Positions 1-9,236 of a stretch of DNA of 64,000 bases are shown piece by piece (the stretch's first letter is position 1; each line of letters opens with the position of its first letter). Location of the stretch: NCBI GenBank assembly GCA_031399025.1, contig JANNOJ010000052.1, positions 104,106-168,105 of the forward strand, read 5' to 3'. This DNA comes from CBDBZL01 sp031399025. GTDB lineage: Bacteria > Pseudomonadota > Alphaproteobacteria > Sphingomonadales > Sphingomonadaceae. Both the position numbers and the translations under genes were made by a program. The notes below the pieces were generated by a model. That model searched no databases. It was not told where the DNA came from and saw nothing but the letters and a program-made list of their open reading frames with translations.

Positions 1-1
1 C

Positions 2-1780
2 GCCGCGATCGTGGCCGGCGAGCCCTATGCTAGCGACCTGCCGGGGCGCGCAGCGGAGGAATGCTTCCCCGAAGCGCTGCGCTACCGGCTGGGGCGCGAC
101 GGCCGGCCGACCGGCGAGCGGGCGGAGCCGGTGGCGGCCGATTTCCGCGAAGGCGGCGACGGCAAGCGGCTGGGGCTCATCAAGCTGGTGGCCGGGATGC
201 TGGGCGTGGGGGTGGACGAACTTGCCCGGCGCGACGCGCACCGGCGGCAGCGACGCCTGGCCATCCTGACCGGACTGTCGCTCGCCGGCATGGCGGTCAC
301 CAGCGGGCTGGCGGTGGTGGCGGTGCAGGCGCGCGGCGAGGCCGAGCGGCAGCGCGCCGAGGCCGAGGGGCTGATCGAGTACATGCTCACTGACCTGCGC
401 GCCAAGCTGGAGCCGGTGGGGCGGCTCGAGGCGCTCGACGGCGTGGGCGCGCAGGTGATCGGCTATTACGACCGCCAGCAACTGGCCGGGCTCGACGCCG
501 CCTCGCTCAGCAAGCGGGCGCGGGCGCTGCACCTCTTGGGCGAGGTGCGCGAACAGCGCGGCGACACGGCGGGCGCGCTGGTCGCCTTCCGCGAGGCCGC
601 CGCGAGCACGGGCGAGCTGCTGGCGCGCGCGCCCGAGGATGCGCAGCGGCTGTACGATCATGGCCAGAGCGTGTTCTGGGTGGGCTACATCGCCCGCCAG
701 CGCGGCATTCTGGAGGAAGCGGAACGCGGCTTCACCGAGTACCGTCGCCTCTCGCGCCGGCTGGTGGCGTTGGCGCCGGAAAACCGCGCATGGCAGGCCG
801 AGCTGGGCTATGCGGCCTCGGCGCTGGGGGTATTCGCGCTCGACAACGATCGGCCCGAGGCGGCGCTGCGCCATTTCACCGAGGCGGAGGGCATCTGGGC
901 GCGGCTGCAGGGGGGGCAGGTGGCAAACCGGGCCGAGAGCTACGACCTGGCGCAGGCGCATGGGTGGAAGGCCGATGCGCTGGGCGCCTTGCTGCGGCAC
1001 GCGGAGGCGCTGGCGCTGCGTCGGCGCGAGGCGGGGTTGTACGAGGCGCTGCTGGCTGGCGACCCGGCCGACAGCGAGGCGCGCCTGGGGCTGGCGGTGG
1101 CGATGATGCGGATCGCCCGGCTGCAGCTGGTGGCGGGCGAGGCCAGAGCGGCGCGGCGCGCGGCCGCGCGCAGCACCGGGCTGATGGCAGCGCTGCTGCG
1201 GTTCGATCCGGCCAACACGCTGTGGCGGGAGATCGCGGTCAAGGCGGCCAACGGCCAGGCCGAGGCGCTGGTGCAGGCGGGGGAGTGGACGCGGGCGCAG
1301 GCGGTGAACCGGAGCGCGCTGGACCTGGCCGGCGCGCTGGTGGCGGCCGATCCCACCGTGCGCGAATGGCGCGCCGATGGGCTGGTGCCCGCGCGCGCGA
1401 TGGAGATCGCCCTGGCCGCCCGCACCGGCCCCCGCACCGGCCCCCGCACCGGCCCCCGCACCGGCCAAGGCGCGGCCCTCGAGCGGCTGATCGCGCGCTT
1501 CGAGGCCGATTTCACCTGGGACCCGGCCAGCCAATCCGACGAGGAGCGGCTGGCGTGGATCACGGTCCAGGCGCTGTCCGCCCGCCTCGCGGAGGCGCGC
1601 GGCGACGCGGCGCGCGCCAGGGCGGCGGCGGCGCGGGCGCGGGGCCTGCTTGGCGCGCCCGCCAGCATTCGCGACGCGCGCCTGGTGGCGGCGCTGCGCA
1701 CCCTCGAACCGGCGACACCGGCGCCGGCCAGCCGCTACAATTTCGCGGCGCTCATCCACCCGGGAGGAGACAGCAGATGA
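2..1780 (+). CDS. TPR-containing membrane signalling protein, 3' part (probable TIR-TM-TPR protein)
   Basis: The reading frame is already open at the window edge, so the N-terminus is missing. What remains has a short cytoplasmic stretch (AAEECFPEALRYRLG), one membrane helix at about residues 83-107 of the visible part, and a long Ala/Arg/Glu-rich helical region with TPR-like repeats. This layout resembles sphingomonad proteins in which an N-terminal TIR domain is followed by a membrane helix and a TPR tail. The TIR domain is not visible here, so that part is inference. A four-copy RTGP repeat sits near the C-terminus. The stop overlaps the ATG of the next gene (ATGA), so the two genes are very likely co-translated. 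The substrate or partner is unknown. Confidence 0.75.
   Translation, partial: AAIVAGEPYASDLPGRAAEECFPEALRYRLGRDGRPTGERAEPVAADFREGGDGKRLGLIKLVAGMLGVGVDELARRDAHRRQRRLAILTGLSLAGMAVTSGLAVVAVQARGEAERQRAEAEGLIEYMLTDLRAKLEPVGRLEALDGVGAQVIGYYDRQQLAGLDAASLSKRARALHLLGEVREQRGDTAGALVAFREAAASTGELLARAPEDAQRLYDHGQSVFWVGYIARQRGILEEAERGFTEYRRLSRRLVALAPENRAWQAELGYAASALGVFALDNDRPEAALRHFTEAEGIWARLQGGQVANRAESYDLAQAHGWKADALGALLRHAEALALRRREAGLYEALLAGDPADSEARLGLAVAMMRIARLQLVAGEARAARRAAARSTGLMAALLRFDPANTLWREIAVKAANGQAEALVQAGEWTRAQAVNRSALDLAGALVAADPTVREWRADGLVPARAMEIALAARTGPRTGPRTGPRTGQGAALERLIARFEADFTWDPASQSDEERLAWITVQALSARLAEARGDAARARAAAARARGLLGAPASIRDARLVAALRTLEPATPAPASRYNFAALIHPGGDSR
1421..1464 (+). repeat. 12-bp tandem repeat inside the TPR gene
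   Basis: The unit CGCACCGGCCCC is present three times exactly, followed by a fourth partial copy. It encodes four RTG(P) units. Because the unit is a multiple of three, gain or loss of a copy changes protein length without breaking the frame. Confidence 0.9.
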
Positions 1781-2253
1781 CCAAGACCGACATGACCCTG
1801 GAGATCGGCGTCGCCGTGAGCGGCAACATCGATGCCGGCGGTACGCTCGTTGCGACGGCGACCTACACGCAGACGGGCGCGGACCCGGCCAGCCAGGGAG
1901 TGGTCGACCAATACGGTTCGATCGACCTGACCAAGATGAACTACGACAGCGCGCAGTACAATTCGCGCACCGACATCGTCTTCAATCTCTCCGGCACCAT
2001 CACCGATGCGAGCGGTAACAGCGTTCCCTTCGGCTTTCCGGCGGATGCGAACAGCGCGGTGACCATCACCGTCCCGGCGGGCGGATCGGGGACCGAGATC
2101 GTGCCGCAGAGCGGGACCAGCTCCCAGCAGCTCATCCTGGACGACCAGGACGAGGACGGCGACACCTACCAGTACTGCCTGGCCCCGGTGGCGCAGCCGG
2201 CCGGCGGCAACCCGATCCCCTTCCAACTCGATCCGCGGATCGTCAACCGCTGA
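1777..2253 (+). CDS. Small acidic protein co-translated with the TPR gene (possibly DP-EP family)
   Basis: This encodes 158 residues starting at the ATG that overlaps the previous stop. A strong purine-rich ribosome site (GGGAGGAGA) lies just upstream. There is no signal peptide or membrane helix. The sequence is rich in Thr, Ser, Gly and Asp, suggesting a beta-sandwich fold, and it ends with LDPRIVNR. The short length and a DP motif near the C-terminus recall the uncharacterised DP-EP family, but I cannot confirm this without a profile search. The 4-nt overlap argues that it works with the TPR protein, perhaps as a ligand or adaptor. It contains a single Cys, near the C-terminus. Function unknown. 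Confidence 0.7.
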   Translation: MTKTDMTLEIGVAVSGNIDAGGTLVATATYTQTGADPASQGVVDQYGSIDLTKMNYDSAQYNSRTDIVFNLSGTITDASGNSVPFGFPADANSAVTITVPAGGSGTEIVPQSGTSSQQLILDDQDEDGDTYQYCLAPVAQPAGGNPIPFQLDPRIVNR

Positions 2254-2307
2254 GCCGCCGCCGCCCGCGGCCCTCGCCGGGACGCGGGCGGCTCGCTTCC
2301 TTCCCCG

Positions 2308-5127
2308 CTAGGTCCCGCCGATCCCCCAGCGGGCGAAGTCGCGCTGCAGCGAGGGCTGGCGGGCGAGCGCTTCCTCGATGTCGCGGCGGCCGTCGCTGTC
2401 GCCGAGCTGGAGCCGGACCAGGCCGCGCAGGTAGAGGCTGGGCGATTGGTCGGGGCTGTCGGTGAGCGCGGCGTTGAGGTCGCTCAGCGCGTCTTCGTAG
2501 CGGCCGAGGCGGAAATAGCCCAGCGCGCGGCTGTCGAGCACCGGCGGCGACCAGTCGGCGCGCTCGACCGCCTCGGTGCACAGGGCTTCCAGTTCTTCGG
2601 GGCGGAAGTTCCAGGTGGCCTGGTACCAGCACTTGGCGTTGAGCAGGTCGGGGTCGCCGGGGCGCCGGGCGAGCAGGTCGTCGAGCCGGGCGAGGCCGGC
2701 CTCCTTGCGGCCGGCGCGCCCCTCCAGCTCGCTGATGGCCATGGCCAGGCCGGCGCGCTCGGCGGCGTCGCCGTTCTGCTCGTCGAGCAGGGCGATGGCG
2801 TCTTCCACCTGACCCGTCTCGCCGTAGACGTCGGCCAGCAGATAGGCCGCCTCGAGCGAGGGGTTGAGCTCCCAGGCGAGCTGGGCGTCGGCGAGCGCGG
2901 CATCGAGACGGCCCAGCTCGAGCAGCATGTTCGCCCGCGCGAGGTAGGAGGGGGCGGCGGGTTCCAGCTCGACGATGGTGTCGAGGTCGGCGAGCGCGCC
3001 TTCGCGGTCGAGCGTGACCCCGCGGAACCAGGCGCGGGCGCGGTAGACATTGGCGTCATCCGGCTCCTTGGCGACGAGCGCGGCATAGGCCGCCTCGATG
3101 GGCGCGAAGCGGGCCCGGTCGGTGCGGCTGGCGGCTTCGAAGCTGCGCTGGGCGTTCGGCGGGGCGCGCAGCAGCAGCTCGGTGGAGCCGAAGCGCGAGG
3201 CGGCGGCGCGTTCCTCGGCGATGCGTTCGAAGGGCAGCTCGCCGCCGGGCCAGGCGGCGCTGTCGCTCACCACCAGCGTGGCGCCGTCCAGCCGCGCCTG
3301 GCGCGACAGCTTCACTCCGGCGAGGGTCTCCTCGAAGGCGTCGCGCCCGTCGAGCTCATAGCCCGCATCCTCGGGCAACAGCAGGGTGACCTCGCTCGCC
3401 TCGCTGTAGGGACCGGGCAGGACTACCGGGATGCCGTTCCAGGCGGCGCGGGAGCGATCGGGGCGGAACTCGAAGCCGGCGGTGGGCAGCAGCTCGAAGC
3501 CGCGCTGGCCGCGCCCGCGCTCCCAGGCAAAGGGCGAGGCGATCAGGCCTTCGACCGAGAGGGTGGCGGTGTTGGCGGCCTCGTCATAGGCCAGGCCGGT
3601 GTCGATGATCCAGCTTTCGGGCACGGTCTGGGCGACGAAGCCGTGGACCACCTCTTCGATCTGCTCCTCGTTGGCCTGGCCGATGAGGCCGCGGAACTGG
3701 CCGGCGGCGGCGCCGGTGAGGACCCATTCGCCGGTCCACGGCACGGGCACGTCGAGCCCGGCGCGGTGATCGAAGGTGAGGGTGCTGGCCTGGTCCCAGG
3801 CGGTCTGCGGCCGCTGCGCCATCGCCACCAGTTCGGCGCCGCGCTCGCGGATCGGCAGCGCGTGGTGGAACGGCGGCACTGTCTCTGCGAGCGCCAGGCT
3901 GGCGCCCATGCTGGTCCCATCGAGCCAGTAATCGCGTCCGTCGATGACGGCGCGCACGATGACGTGGTCGAACGCGCCGGGCACCGGGAGCATGGAGGGC
4001 ACAACGTCGCCGGTGGCCGAGGCCACCAGCACGGCCTCCGCCTCGATGTCCATCGCCCGCAGCATGGCCAACAGCAGCAGCGTCTTGGCCTTGCAGTCGC
4101 CGTAGCGGATGTCCCAGGTGTGCGCCGGGGATTGCGGGATGTAATTGCCCCCGTCCATGCCGTTGGCCTGGTAAGCGATCTCGTCCTGCACGAGGCGCAG
4201 CGCCGCCACCGCGCGCTCGAGCTGGCCGGAGTGCGCGGCGGCGATCCTGGTGACTTCGGCTGCGACCGGGCTGTCGGGCGCGATCGCCTGGTCGGTGGCG
4301 TAGAGCGGGGCCATGACCGAGGAAACCTCTGCCCAGCCAGCGAAGGTGCCGGCCTGGAGCATGGCCGGCATCCGGTAGCGCAGCGGCGCATCGGCGGGTG
4401 GCTCCTCGCGCTCGGGCAGCGGCAGGGTGATCGAAACGCGCTCGTAGCCCCCCGTGGTCTCGGCGGTGGCGAGGTCCTGACCGCCGAGCAGCTGCCAGGC
4501 GACGCCGGCGCCCTGCGGCCAGGACATCACCACGCGCGCCTGCTGCGCTTCGAACGGTTCGGCCGGCAGGATGGCGGTGGCCTGGACCTCCTGGTCGAGC
4601 GCCTGATCCGAGAGGGTGACGGAGTAGCTGGTGCGCAGCACGTCGCCCACGCGCAGGCCGGGCACGGTGAGGGTGGCGGTACGCTCGCCGTCGAGCATGC
4701 GCCGTTCGAGCATGGCCTCGCGGCGCAGCACCTCGAACCGGGCGCCGCCCGCCAGCAGGTCGAGCTCCTCGCCGTCGCGCAGGATCGAGATCGTATGGAC
4801 GGTGAGGTCGCCCTTGTCGGGCATCCAGCCGGCCTGGACGGTGCCCAAGGCCTGGAGCATCTGCGGATTGTCGATCCGGATGGCGCGGTCGACATAGCTG
4901 GCGAGCACGCCCGCCTCGATGCGGCGCTGGTCGTCGTAGATGATGAGCGGCGGGCCGGCGGTGTCGGCGGGGATGACGGCGGGCTCGACCCAGGCGGGCG
5001 CGGGCGCGTAGAGCACCACCTCGCCGGCCAGCGCGGGGTTGGCCAGGCTCGGGGCCAGGGCCAGCGCGAGAGTGAAGGACAGGGGGGCAAGCGCGAGCTT
5101 GGCGCGCCTGCGGAGCAGCTTGGTCAT
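2308..5127 (-). CDS. DUF3857 / transglutaminase-like / TPR protein
   Basis: This encodes 939 residues with an N-terminal signal peptide (hydrophobic core LALAPLSFTLALALAPSLA, then ALAGE). A DUF3857 region follows, then a transglutaminase-like fold with the Cys in IRYGDCKAKT, the His in FDHVIV and the Asp in YWLDGTS, that is, a plausible catalytic triad. Further beta-rich sequence and C-terminal TPR-like repeats complete the protein. Such proteins are exported to the periplasm in Proteobacteria and Bacteroidetes; their substrates are not known. The start was chosen for its GGAGGGGG ribosome site; a further upstream in-frame ATG lacks one. It stands alone, convergent with the previous gene. Confidence 0.85.
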   Translation of the reverse strand: MTKLLRRRAKLALAPLSFTLALALAPSLANPALAGEVVLYAPAPAWVEPAVIPADTAGPPLIIYDDQRRIEAGVLASYVDRAIRIDNPQMLQALGTVQAGWMPDKGDLTVHTISILRDGEELDLLAGGARFEVLRREAMLERRMLDGERTATLTVPGLRVGDVLRTSYSVTLSDQALDQEVQATAILPAEPFEAQQARVVMSWPQGAGVAWQLLGGQDLATAETTGGYERVSITLPLPEREEPPADAPLRYRMPAMLQAGTFAGWAEVSSVMAPLYATDQAIAPDSPVAAEVTRIAAAHSGQLERAVAALRLVQDEIAYQANGMDGGNYIPQSPAHTWDIRYGDCKAKTLLLLAMLRAMDIEAEAVLVASATGDVVPSMLPVPGAFDHVIVRAVIDGRDYWLDGTSMGASLALAETVPPFHHALPIRERGAELVAMAQRPQTAWDQASTLTFDHRAGLDVPVPWTGEWVLTGAAAGQFRGLIGQANEEQIEEVVHGFVAQTVPESWIIDTGLAYDEAANTATLSVEGLIASPFAWERGRGQRGFELLPTAGFEFRPDRSRAAWNGIPVVLPGPYSEASEVTLLLPEDAGYELDGRDAFEETLAGVKLSRQARLDGATLVVSDSAAWPGGELPFERIAEERAAASRFGSTELLLRAPPNAQRSFEAASRTDRARFAPIEAAYAALVAKEPDDANVYRARAWFRGVTLDREGALADLDTIVELEPAAPSYLARANMLLELGRLDAALADAQLAWELNPSLEAAYLLADVYGETGQVEDAIALLDEQNGDAAERAGLAMAISELEGRAGRKEAGLARLDDLLARRPGDPDLLNAKCWYQATWNFRPEELEALCTEAVERADWSPPVLDSRALGYFRLGRYEDALSDLNAALTDSPDQSPSLYLRGLVRLQLGDSDGRRDIEEALARQPSLQRDFARWGIGGT

Positions 5128-5242
5128 CGACGATCCCCCTCCACCAGGGTCTTGGCGCGATTGCGTTAAGGGTGGGATAACACCATGCAACCCGCGCCGA
5201 TGCAATGGGTTGCGGCAGGGTGCCGCCAGGGCTGAAGCGCGC

Positions 5243-5809
5243 TCAGTCCATGTGCTTGAGGCCGACGCGCAGGTAATCCCAGCCCGTCACCAGCGTGAGG
5301 ATGGCGGCCGCCCACAGGCAGGCCAGGCCCACCTGGTGGATCCAGATCTCCAGCGGGAACGCCCGGCCCAGGATCAGCGCGCCCAGCGCGATCAGCTGGA
5401 AGGTGGTCTTCCACTTGGCCAGGCGCGAGACCGGGACCGAGACCTGGAGCCCGCCCAGGAATTCGCGCAGGCCCGAGACCGCGATCTCGCGCATCAGGAT
5501 GATGAGCCCGGCCACCACGTGCAGGTCGCCGACATAAGGCCCCGTCAGCACGCCCTTGGCGGTCAGCACCAGAATGACCGCGGCGACCATGATCTTGTCG
5601 GCGATGGGATCGAGGAAGATGCCCAGCCGGCTCACCGCTCCGCTCGACCGGGCCAGCATGCCGTCGAGGTAATCGGTGGCGCCCATCGCGCAATAGAGCA
5701 CGAAGGCGATGAGGTAGCCGGTCGCCCAATTCGGCCACCACAGCAGGGCGACCAGCAGCGGAATGGCGACGATGCGCGAGAGCGACAGCAGGTTGGGGAG
5801 CGAGAGCAT
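5243..5809 (-). CDS. pgsA: CDP-diacylglycerol--glycerol-3-phosphate 3-phosphatidyltransferase
   Basis: PgsA makes phosphatidylglycerol phosphate from CDP-diacylglycerol and glycerol 3-phosphate, the committed step to phosphatidylglycerol and cardiolipin, in the inner membrane. The 188-residue protein has the full CDP-alcohol phosphotransferase signature: Asp46, Asp49-Gly50, Ala53-Arg54, Gly63, Asp67 and Asp71. It has several hydrophobic helices and the usual family length. It is divergently transcribed from the LplT-like transporter, so two lipid-related genes share the roughly 110-bp region between them. Identification is firm; pssA at 35.6 kb is the serine-using relative. Confidence 0.95.
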   Translation of the reverse strand: MLSLPNLLSLSRIVAIPLLVALLWWPNWATGYLIAFVLYCAMGATDYLDGMLARSSGAVSRLGIFLDPIADKIMVAAVILVLTAKGVLTGPYVGDLHVVAGLIILMREIAVSGLREFLGGLQVSVPVSRLAKWKTTFQLIALGALILGRAFPLEIWIHQVGLACLWAAAILTLVTGWDYLRVGLKHMD

Positions 5810-5921
5810 GGGCGCTGCCTAGACGCATAACCGCCTGTGAAAAAGCGCGCTCTTCGCTTGTAACTGGGCGGCAGGCGGCTAAGGCGGGAGCCGGCCAGGC
5901 GGAGAGCTGCGCGAGCGCAAT

Positions 5922-7244
5922 ATGCTGACCTCGACCCACCTCCTGAAGCGGCGGCGCTTCCTGCCGCTGTTCGCCACCCAGCTTTTGAACGCGTTCAACG
6001 ACAATCTGTACAAGAACGCGATGGTCCTGTTCGTGGTCTACCAGGTGTACAATTCGACCGAGGAGGAGGCGCGGTTTTCGGCCATCGCTTCGGCGGTGTT
6101 CATCCTGCCATTCTTCGTGCTCTCGGCGCTGGCCGGGCAGCTGGCCGACATGCGCGACAAGGCGATGATCATCCGCTGGGTCAAGCTGTGCGAGATCGGC
6201 ATCATGGCGGTGGGCGCGGTGGGCCTGGTGATGGCCTGGCAGGGCTATTTCACGGAAGGCCTGGCCATCCCGCTGATGCTGGTGGCGCTGTTCGCCATGG
6301 GCGTGCATTCGACCTTCTTCGGGCCGATCAAATACGCCATCCTGCCCCAGCACCTCAAGCGCGACGAGGTGCTCTCGGGCACCGGCCTGGTGGAAGCGGG
6401 CACCTACATCGCCATCCTGGCGGGAACGATCCTGGCCGGCTACATCGCCATCGAGGTGTCGGCGGTGCTGGTGATGCTGATCGCCATCATCGGCTATGTG
6501 ACGAGCCGCCAGATCCCGCCCGCGCCGCCCTACGAGCCGGGCCAGGCGATCGACCTGCACGTGATCCGCTCATCGGTCGCGCTGGTGCGCAACACCATCC
6601 ACCAGCGCGAGGTGTTCTACGCGATCCTGGCGATCAGCTTCTTCTGGACCATCGGCGCGGTGCTGTTCATCCAGTTCCCACCGCTGGCCAAGAACGTGCT
6701 GCTGGCCAGCCAGGAAGTGGCGAGCCTGATGCTGGTGACCTTCTCGGTGGGCGTGGCGATCGGCTCGGTGGCGATCAACGCGCTGCTGCGGGGCGAGGTT
6801 TCGGCCCGCTATGCGCCGGTCTCGGTCATCCTGATGGGGCTGTTCGTGGCCGCCTTCTACTTCGTCTGCCGGGCCTGGACGGCCGACGTGCGGGCGGGCG
6901 GCGATCTGATGAGCGTGGCCGGCTTCCTCGCCCAGCCGCTCGCCCCGCTGGTGCTGGCGACCTTGCTGGCGATCAGCATCTTCGGCGGCATGTTCGTGGT
7001 GCCGCTTTATGCCTTCCTGACCACCAAGGTCGACCCCGGCCAGGCGGCGCGCACGGTGGCGGCCAACAACATCGTCAATGCCGGCGCCATGGTGGTCGGC
7101 TCGCTCATCGCCGGCGGGCTGACCACGCTGGGCATTCCGCTGGTCGAGCAATTGCTGCTGAGCGCGGCGATGTGCCTGATTTCGGCCTGGCTGGGCGCCA
7201 AGCTCTATCAGGCCGAAAAGCTGGCGCCGGCGCCGGCGGAATAG
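5922..7244 (+). CDS. MFS transporter, LplT-like (lysophospholipid transporter family)
   Basis: This 440-residue protein has about twelve hydrophobic segments. The N-terminal FNDNLYKNAM motif and the HSTFFGPIKYAILPQHL segment are typical of the LplT/Aas-type branch of the major facilitator superfamily, which moves lysophospholipids across the inner membrane for re-acylation. No acyltransferase domain is fused to it, and no partner aas-type gene is adjacent. The start has only a weak ribosome site (GAGCGCAAT). Its position opposite pgsA fits a role in phospholipid metabolism, but the substrate is inferred from family resemblance only. Confidence 0.85.
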   Translation: MLTSTHLLKRRRFLPLFATQLLNAFNDNLYKNAMVLFVVYQVYNSTEEEARFSAIASAVFILPFFVLSALAGQLADMRDKAMIIRWVKLCEIGIMAVGAVGLVMAWQGYFTEGLAIPLMLVALFAMGVHSTFFGPIKYAILPQHLKRDEVLSGTGLVEAGTYIAILAGTILAGYIAIEVSAVLVMLIAIIGYVTSRQIPPAPPYEPGQAIDLHVIRSSVALVRNTIHQREVFYAILAISFFWTIGAVLFIQFPPLAKNVLLASQEVASLMLVTFSVGVAIGSVAINALLRGEVSARYAPVSVILMGLFVAAFYFVCRAWTADVRAGGDLMSVAGFLAQPLAPLVLATLLAISIFGGMFVVPLYAFLTTKVDPGQAARTVAANNIVNAGAMVVGSLIAGGLTTLGIPLVEQLLLSAAMCLISAWLGAKLYQAEKLAPAPAE

Positions 7245-7253
7245 ACTTGCCTG

Positions 7254-7436
7254 TCAGGCGATGAACGCCAGCGTCGCCAGGAAGCAGGCGCTGAACGAGA
7301 GCAGGAAATGGCGCAGGTCGGCGAGCCGCGCGCGCGCCCTTCGACCGGAGCGCGCGGCAGGCGCGCCGGGTGGCCGGAGCCCGGCGCGCAACGGGTGGCG
7401 GGCGGATTCGGTGGTGAGGACCAGGGCGCGGCGCAT
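7254..7436 (-). CDS. Small putative membrane protein
   Basis: This encodes 60 residues: an Arg-rich N-terminal half, then one hydrophobic helix at the very C-terminus (LRHFLLSFSACFLATLAFIA). I believe short sphingomonad proteins ending in a similar helix exist, but this is from memory. The start lacks a clear Shine-Dalgarno sequence. A TTAG-N7-TTAA motif lies immediately upstream. The gene is convergent with the MFS transporter. It could be spurious, since the region is GC-rich; the C-terminal helix is the best argument that it is real. Confidence 0.5.
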   Translation of the reverse strand: MRRALVLTTESARHPLRAGLRPPGAPAARSGRRARARLADLRHFLLSFSACFLATLAFIA

Positions 7437-7445
7437 GATTTATGC

Positions 7446-7460
7446 TTAACGCGCCGCTAA
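7446..7460 (-). promoter_or_regulatory. CtrA-like half-consensus site
   Basis: Read on the minus strand the sequence is TTAG-N7-TTAA, one base off the TTAA-N7-TTAA consensus of the alphaproteobacterial cell-cycle regulator CtrA. It sits 10-24 nt upstream of the ATG of the small membrane protein. AT-rich words are rare in this DNA, which makes the match noticeable but not conclusive. Confidence 0.3.
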
Positions 7461-7567
7461 CCATCATGCCCGGGTCATCGCGTCGCTGTCCCGGACCGGC
7501 GCACAATCGTGCCGGCGGCGCGCGGCCGGCGATTGCCGCTCCTCGCCGCCGCCTCTAGGAGAGCGGG

Positions 7568-9235
7568 ATGACCCGCACCGCCGCCCAGCTGCTCGTCGAC
7601 TGCCTCGCCGCGCAGGAAGCGACGCGCATCTTCACGGTGCCGGGCGAGAGTTTCCTGACCGTGCTCGATGCGCTGATGGACAGGCCCCAGATCCAGCTCG
7701 TCACCTGCCGCCAGGAGGGAGGTGCGGCATTCATGGCCTGCGCCGACGGGGCGATGACGGGGCGGCCGGGGGTGGCCTTCGTCACCCGCGGGCCGGGCGC
7801 GACCAACGCCAGCATCGGCGTCCATGTCGCCTTCCAGGATTCGCAGCCGATGATCCTATTCGTGGGCGACGTGGCGCGGCCCATGCGCGATCGCGAGGGG
7901 TTCCAGGAGGTGGACCTGCCCGCCTTCTTCGCGCCGCTCGCCAAATGGTCGGCGCGGATCGACGATGCGGCGCGCGTGCCCGAATATGTCGCGCGCGCCT
8001 ATGCGGTGGCGATTTCCGGACGGCCCGGACCGGTGGTGCTCGCCCTGCCGGAGGACATGCTGGGCGACATGGTCGCAGATGCGAGTCCCCGCCCCTTCGT
8101 CCATCGCCCGGCGCAATCGCCCTGCCCCGATGCGCTGGCGGCGCTGATGGCGCTGCTGGCCGATGCCGCGGCCCCGGTCGCCATCGTCGGCGGCGCCGGG
8201 TGGGACGGCCGGGCGCGCCACTGGTTCGCCGGCTTTGCCGAGCGGCTGGGGCTGCCGGTCGCCACCGCCTTCCGCCGGCAGGACGCGATCCCCGCCTCCT
8301 CGCCCGTCTACGCCGGCGCGCTGGGCTATGGCCCAAACCCGGCGCTGGTGGCGCGGGTGAAGTCGGCCGACCTGCTGCTGGTAGTGGGAGCGCGGCTGGG
8401 CGAGACGACGACCGACGGCTACACCCTGGTGACACCCGAGCACCCGGGCCAAGTGCTCGTTCACGTCCATCCCGACCCGAACGAACTCAACCGGGTATAC
8501 CGCGCCGACCTCGCCATCTGCGCCGACATGGGCGAGTTCGCCGAGAGCGCCGCTTTGTGGGACGAGAGCGAGGTGGTCGGCTTCGATGCCGGGGCCGAGG
8601 CGAACCGGCAATGGCGGGAGTGGGCGCAGCCGGGCGCCCAGGCAGCCGAAGGCCGCTTCGCCCTCGACCTGGCGCAATGCGTGGGCCTGGCGCGCGCGAT
8701 TCTGCCGGCGGATGCGATGGTGTGCAACGGCGCGGGCAATTTCGCCGGCTGGTGGCACCGTTATTGGCGCTACGGGGCGCATCCCTCGCAATTGGCGCCA
8801 ACCTGCGGGGCGATGGGCTACGGCGTGCCGGCGGCAATCGCCGCGGCGTTGCGCCATCCGGAGCGCTGCGTGGTGGTAGCCAGCGGCGATGGCGATTTCC
8901 TGATGAACGGCCAGGAATTGGCGACCGCGGCGCAATACGGGGCAAACCTGCTGGTCATCCTGTTCGACAATGGTTCTTACGGCACCATCAGGATGCACCA
9001 GGAAAGCGCGTTTCCAGGCCGAGTGTCGGGCACCGCCCTCGCCAACCCCGATTTCGTGCAATTGGCGCAAAGCTATGGCGGCTGGGGGTGCAGTGTGACG
9101 ACCACCGCGGCGTTCGAGGCGGCGCTGCGCGAGGCGGCGGACCGTCCCGGCATCCGGCTGATCCATTGCCGGGTGGACATCGAGCAGCTGAGCGCGGCGG
9201 GGGCGACGGTGAGCGGATATCAGCCGCGCTCATGA
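7568..9235 (+). CDS. Thiamine diphosphate-binding enzyme (acetolactate synthase-like)
   Basis: The 555-residue protein has the three-domain layout of the acetolactate synthase/benzoylformate decarboxylase superfamily. The pyrimidine-binding domain carries the catalytic Glu in TCRQEGGAAFMA; a central domain follows; the diphosphate-binding domain has GDGDFLMNGQELATAA and FDNGSYGTIRMHQ in place of the usual GDG...NN motif. It is large-subunit sized, and no small regulatory subunit (ilvH) is nearby, so a branched-chain biosynthetic role is doubtful. A decarboxylase or oxalyl-CoA-type activity is equally possible. The AGGAGAGCGGG ribosome site directly before the ATG supports the start. Confidence 0.85.
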   Translation: MTRTAAQLLVDCLAAQEATRIFTVPGESFLTVLDALMDRPQIQLVTCRQEGGAAFMACADGAMTGRPGVAFVTRGPGATNASIGVHVAFQDSQPMILFVGDVARPMRDREGFQEVDLPAFFAPLAKWSARIDDAARVPEYVARAYAVAISGRPGPVVLALPEDMLGDMVADASPRPFVHRPAQSPCPDALAALMALLADAAAPVAIVGGAGWDGRARHWFAGFAERLGLPVATAFRRQDAIPASSPVYAGALGYGPNPALVARVKSADLLLVVGARLGETTTDGYTLVTPEHPGQVLVHVHPDPNELNRVYRADLAICADMGEFAESAALWDESEVVGFDAGAEANRQWREWAQPGAQAAEGRFALDLAQCVGLARAILPADAMVCNGAGNFAGWWHRYWRYGAHPSQLAPTCGAMGYGVPAAIAAALRHPERCVVVASGDGDFLMNGQELATAAQYGANLLVILFDNGSYGTIRMHQESAFPGRVSGTALANPDFVQLAQSYGGWGCSVTTTAAFEAALREAADRPGIRLIHCRVDIEQLSAAGATVSGYQPRS

Positions 9236-9236
9236 A

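Noticed and set aside
1421..1464. CRISPR-like repeat array
   Set aside because: The 12-bp units are directly adjacent without spacers and lie in a coding frame.
2446..5169. Very long open frame on the plus strand opposite the DUF3857 gene
   Set aside because: Antisense shadow caused by high GC; low-complexity composition and no family motifs.
5187..5213. Inverted repeat GCAACCC...GGGTTGC as a terminator
   Set aside because: The 13-nt loop and absence of a T-run make termination unlikely; no clear role.
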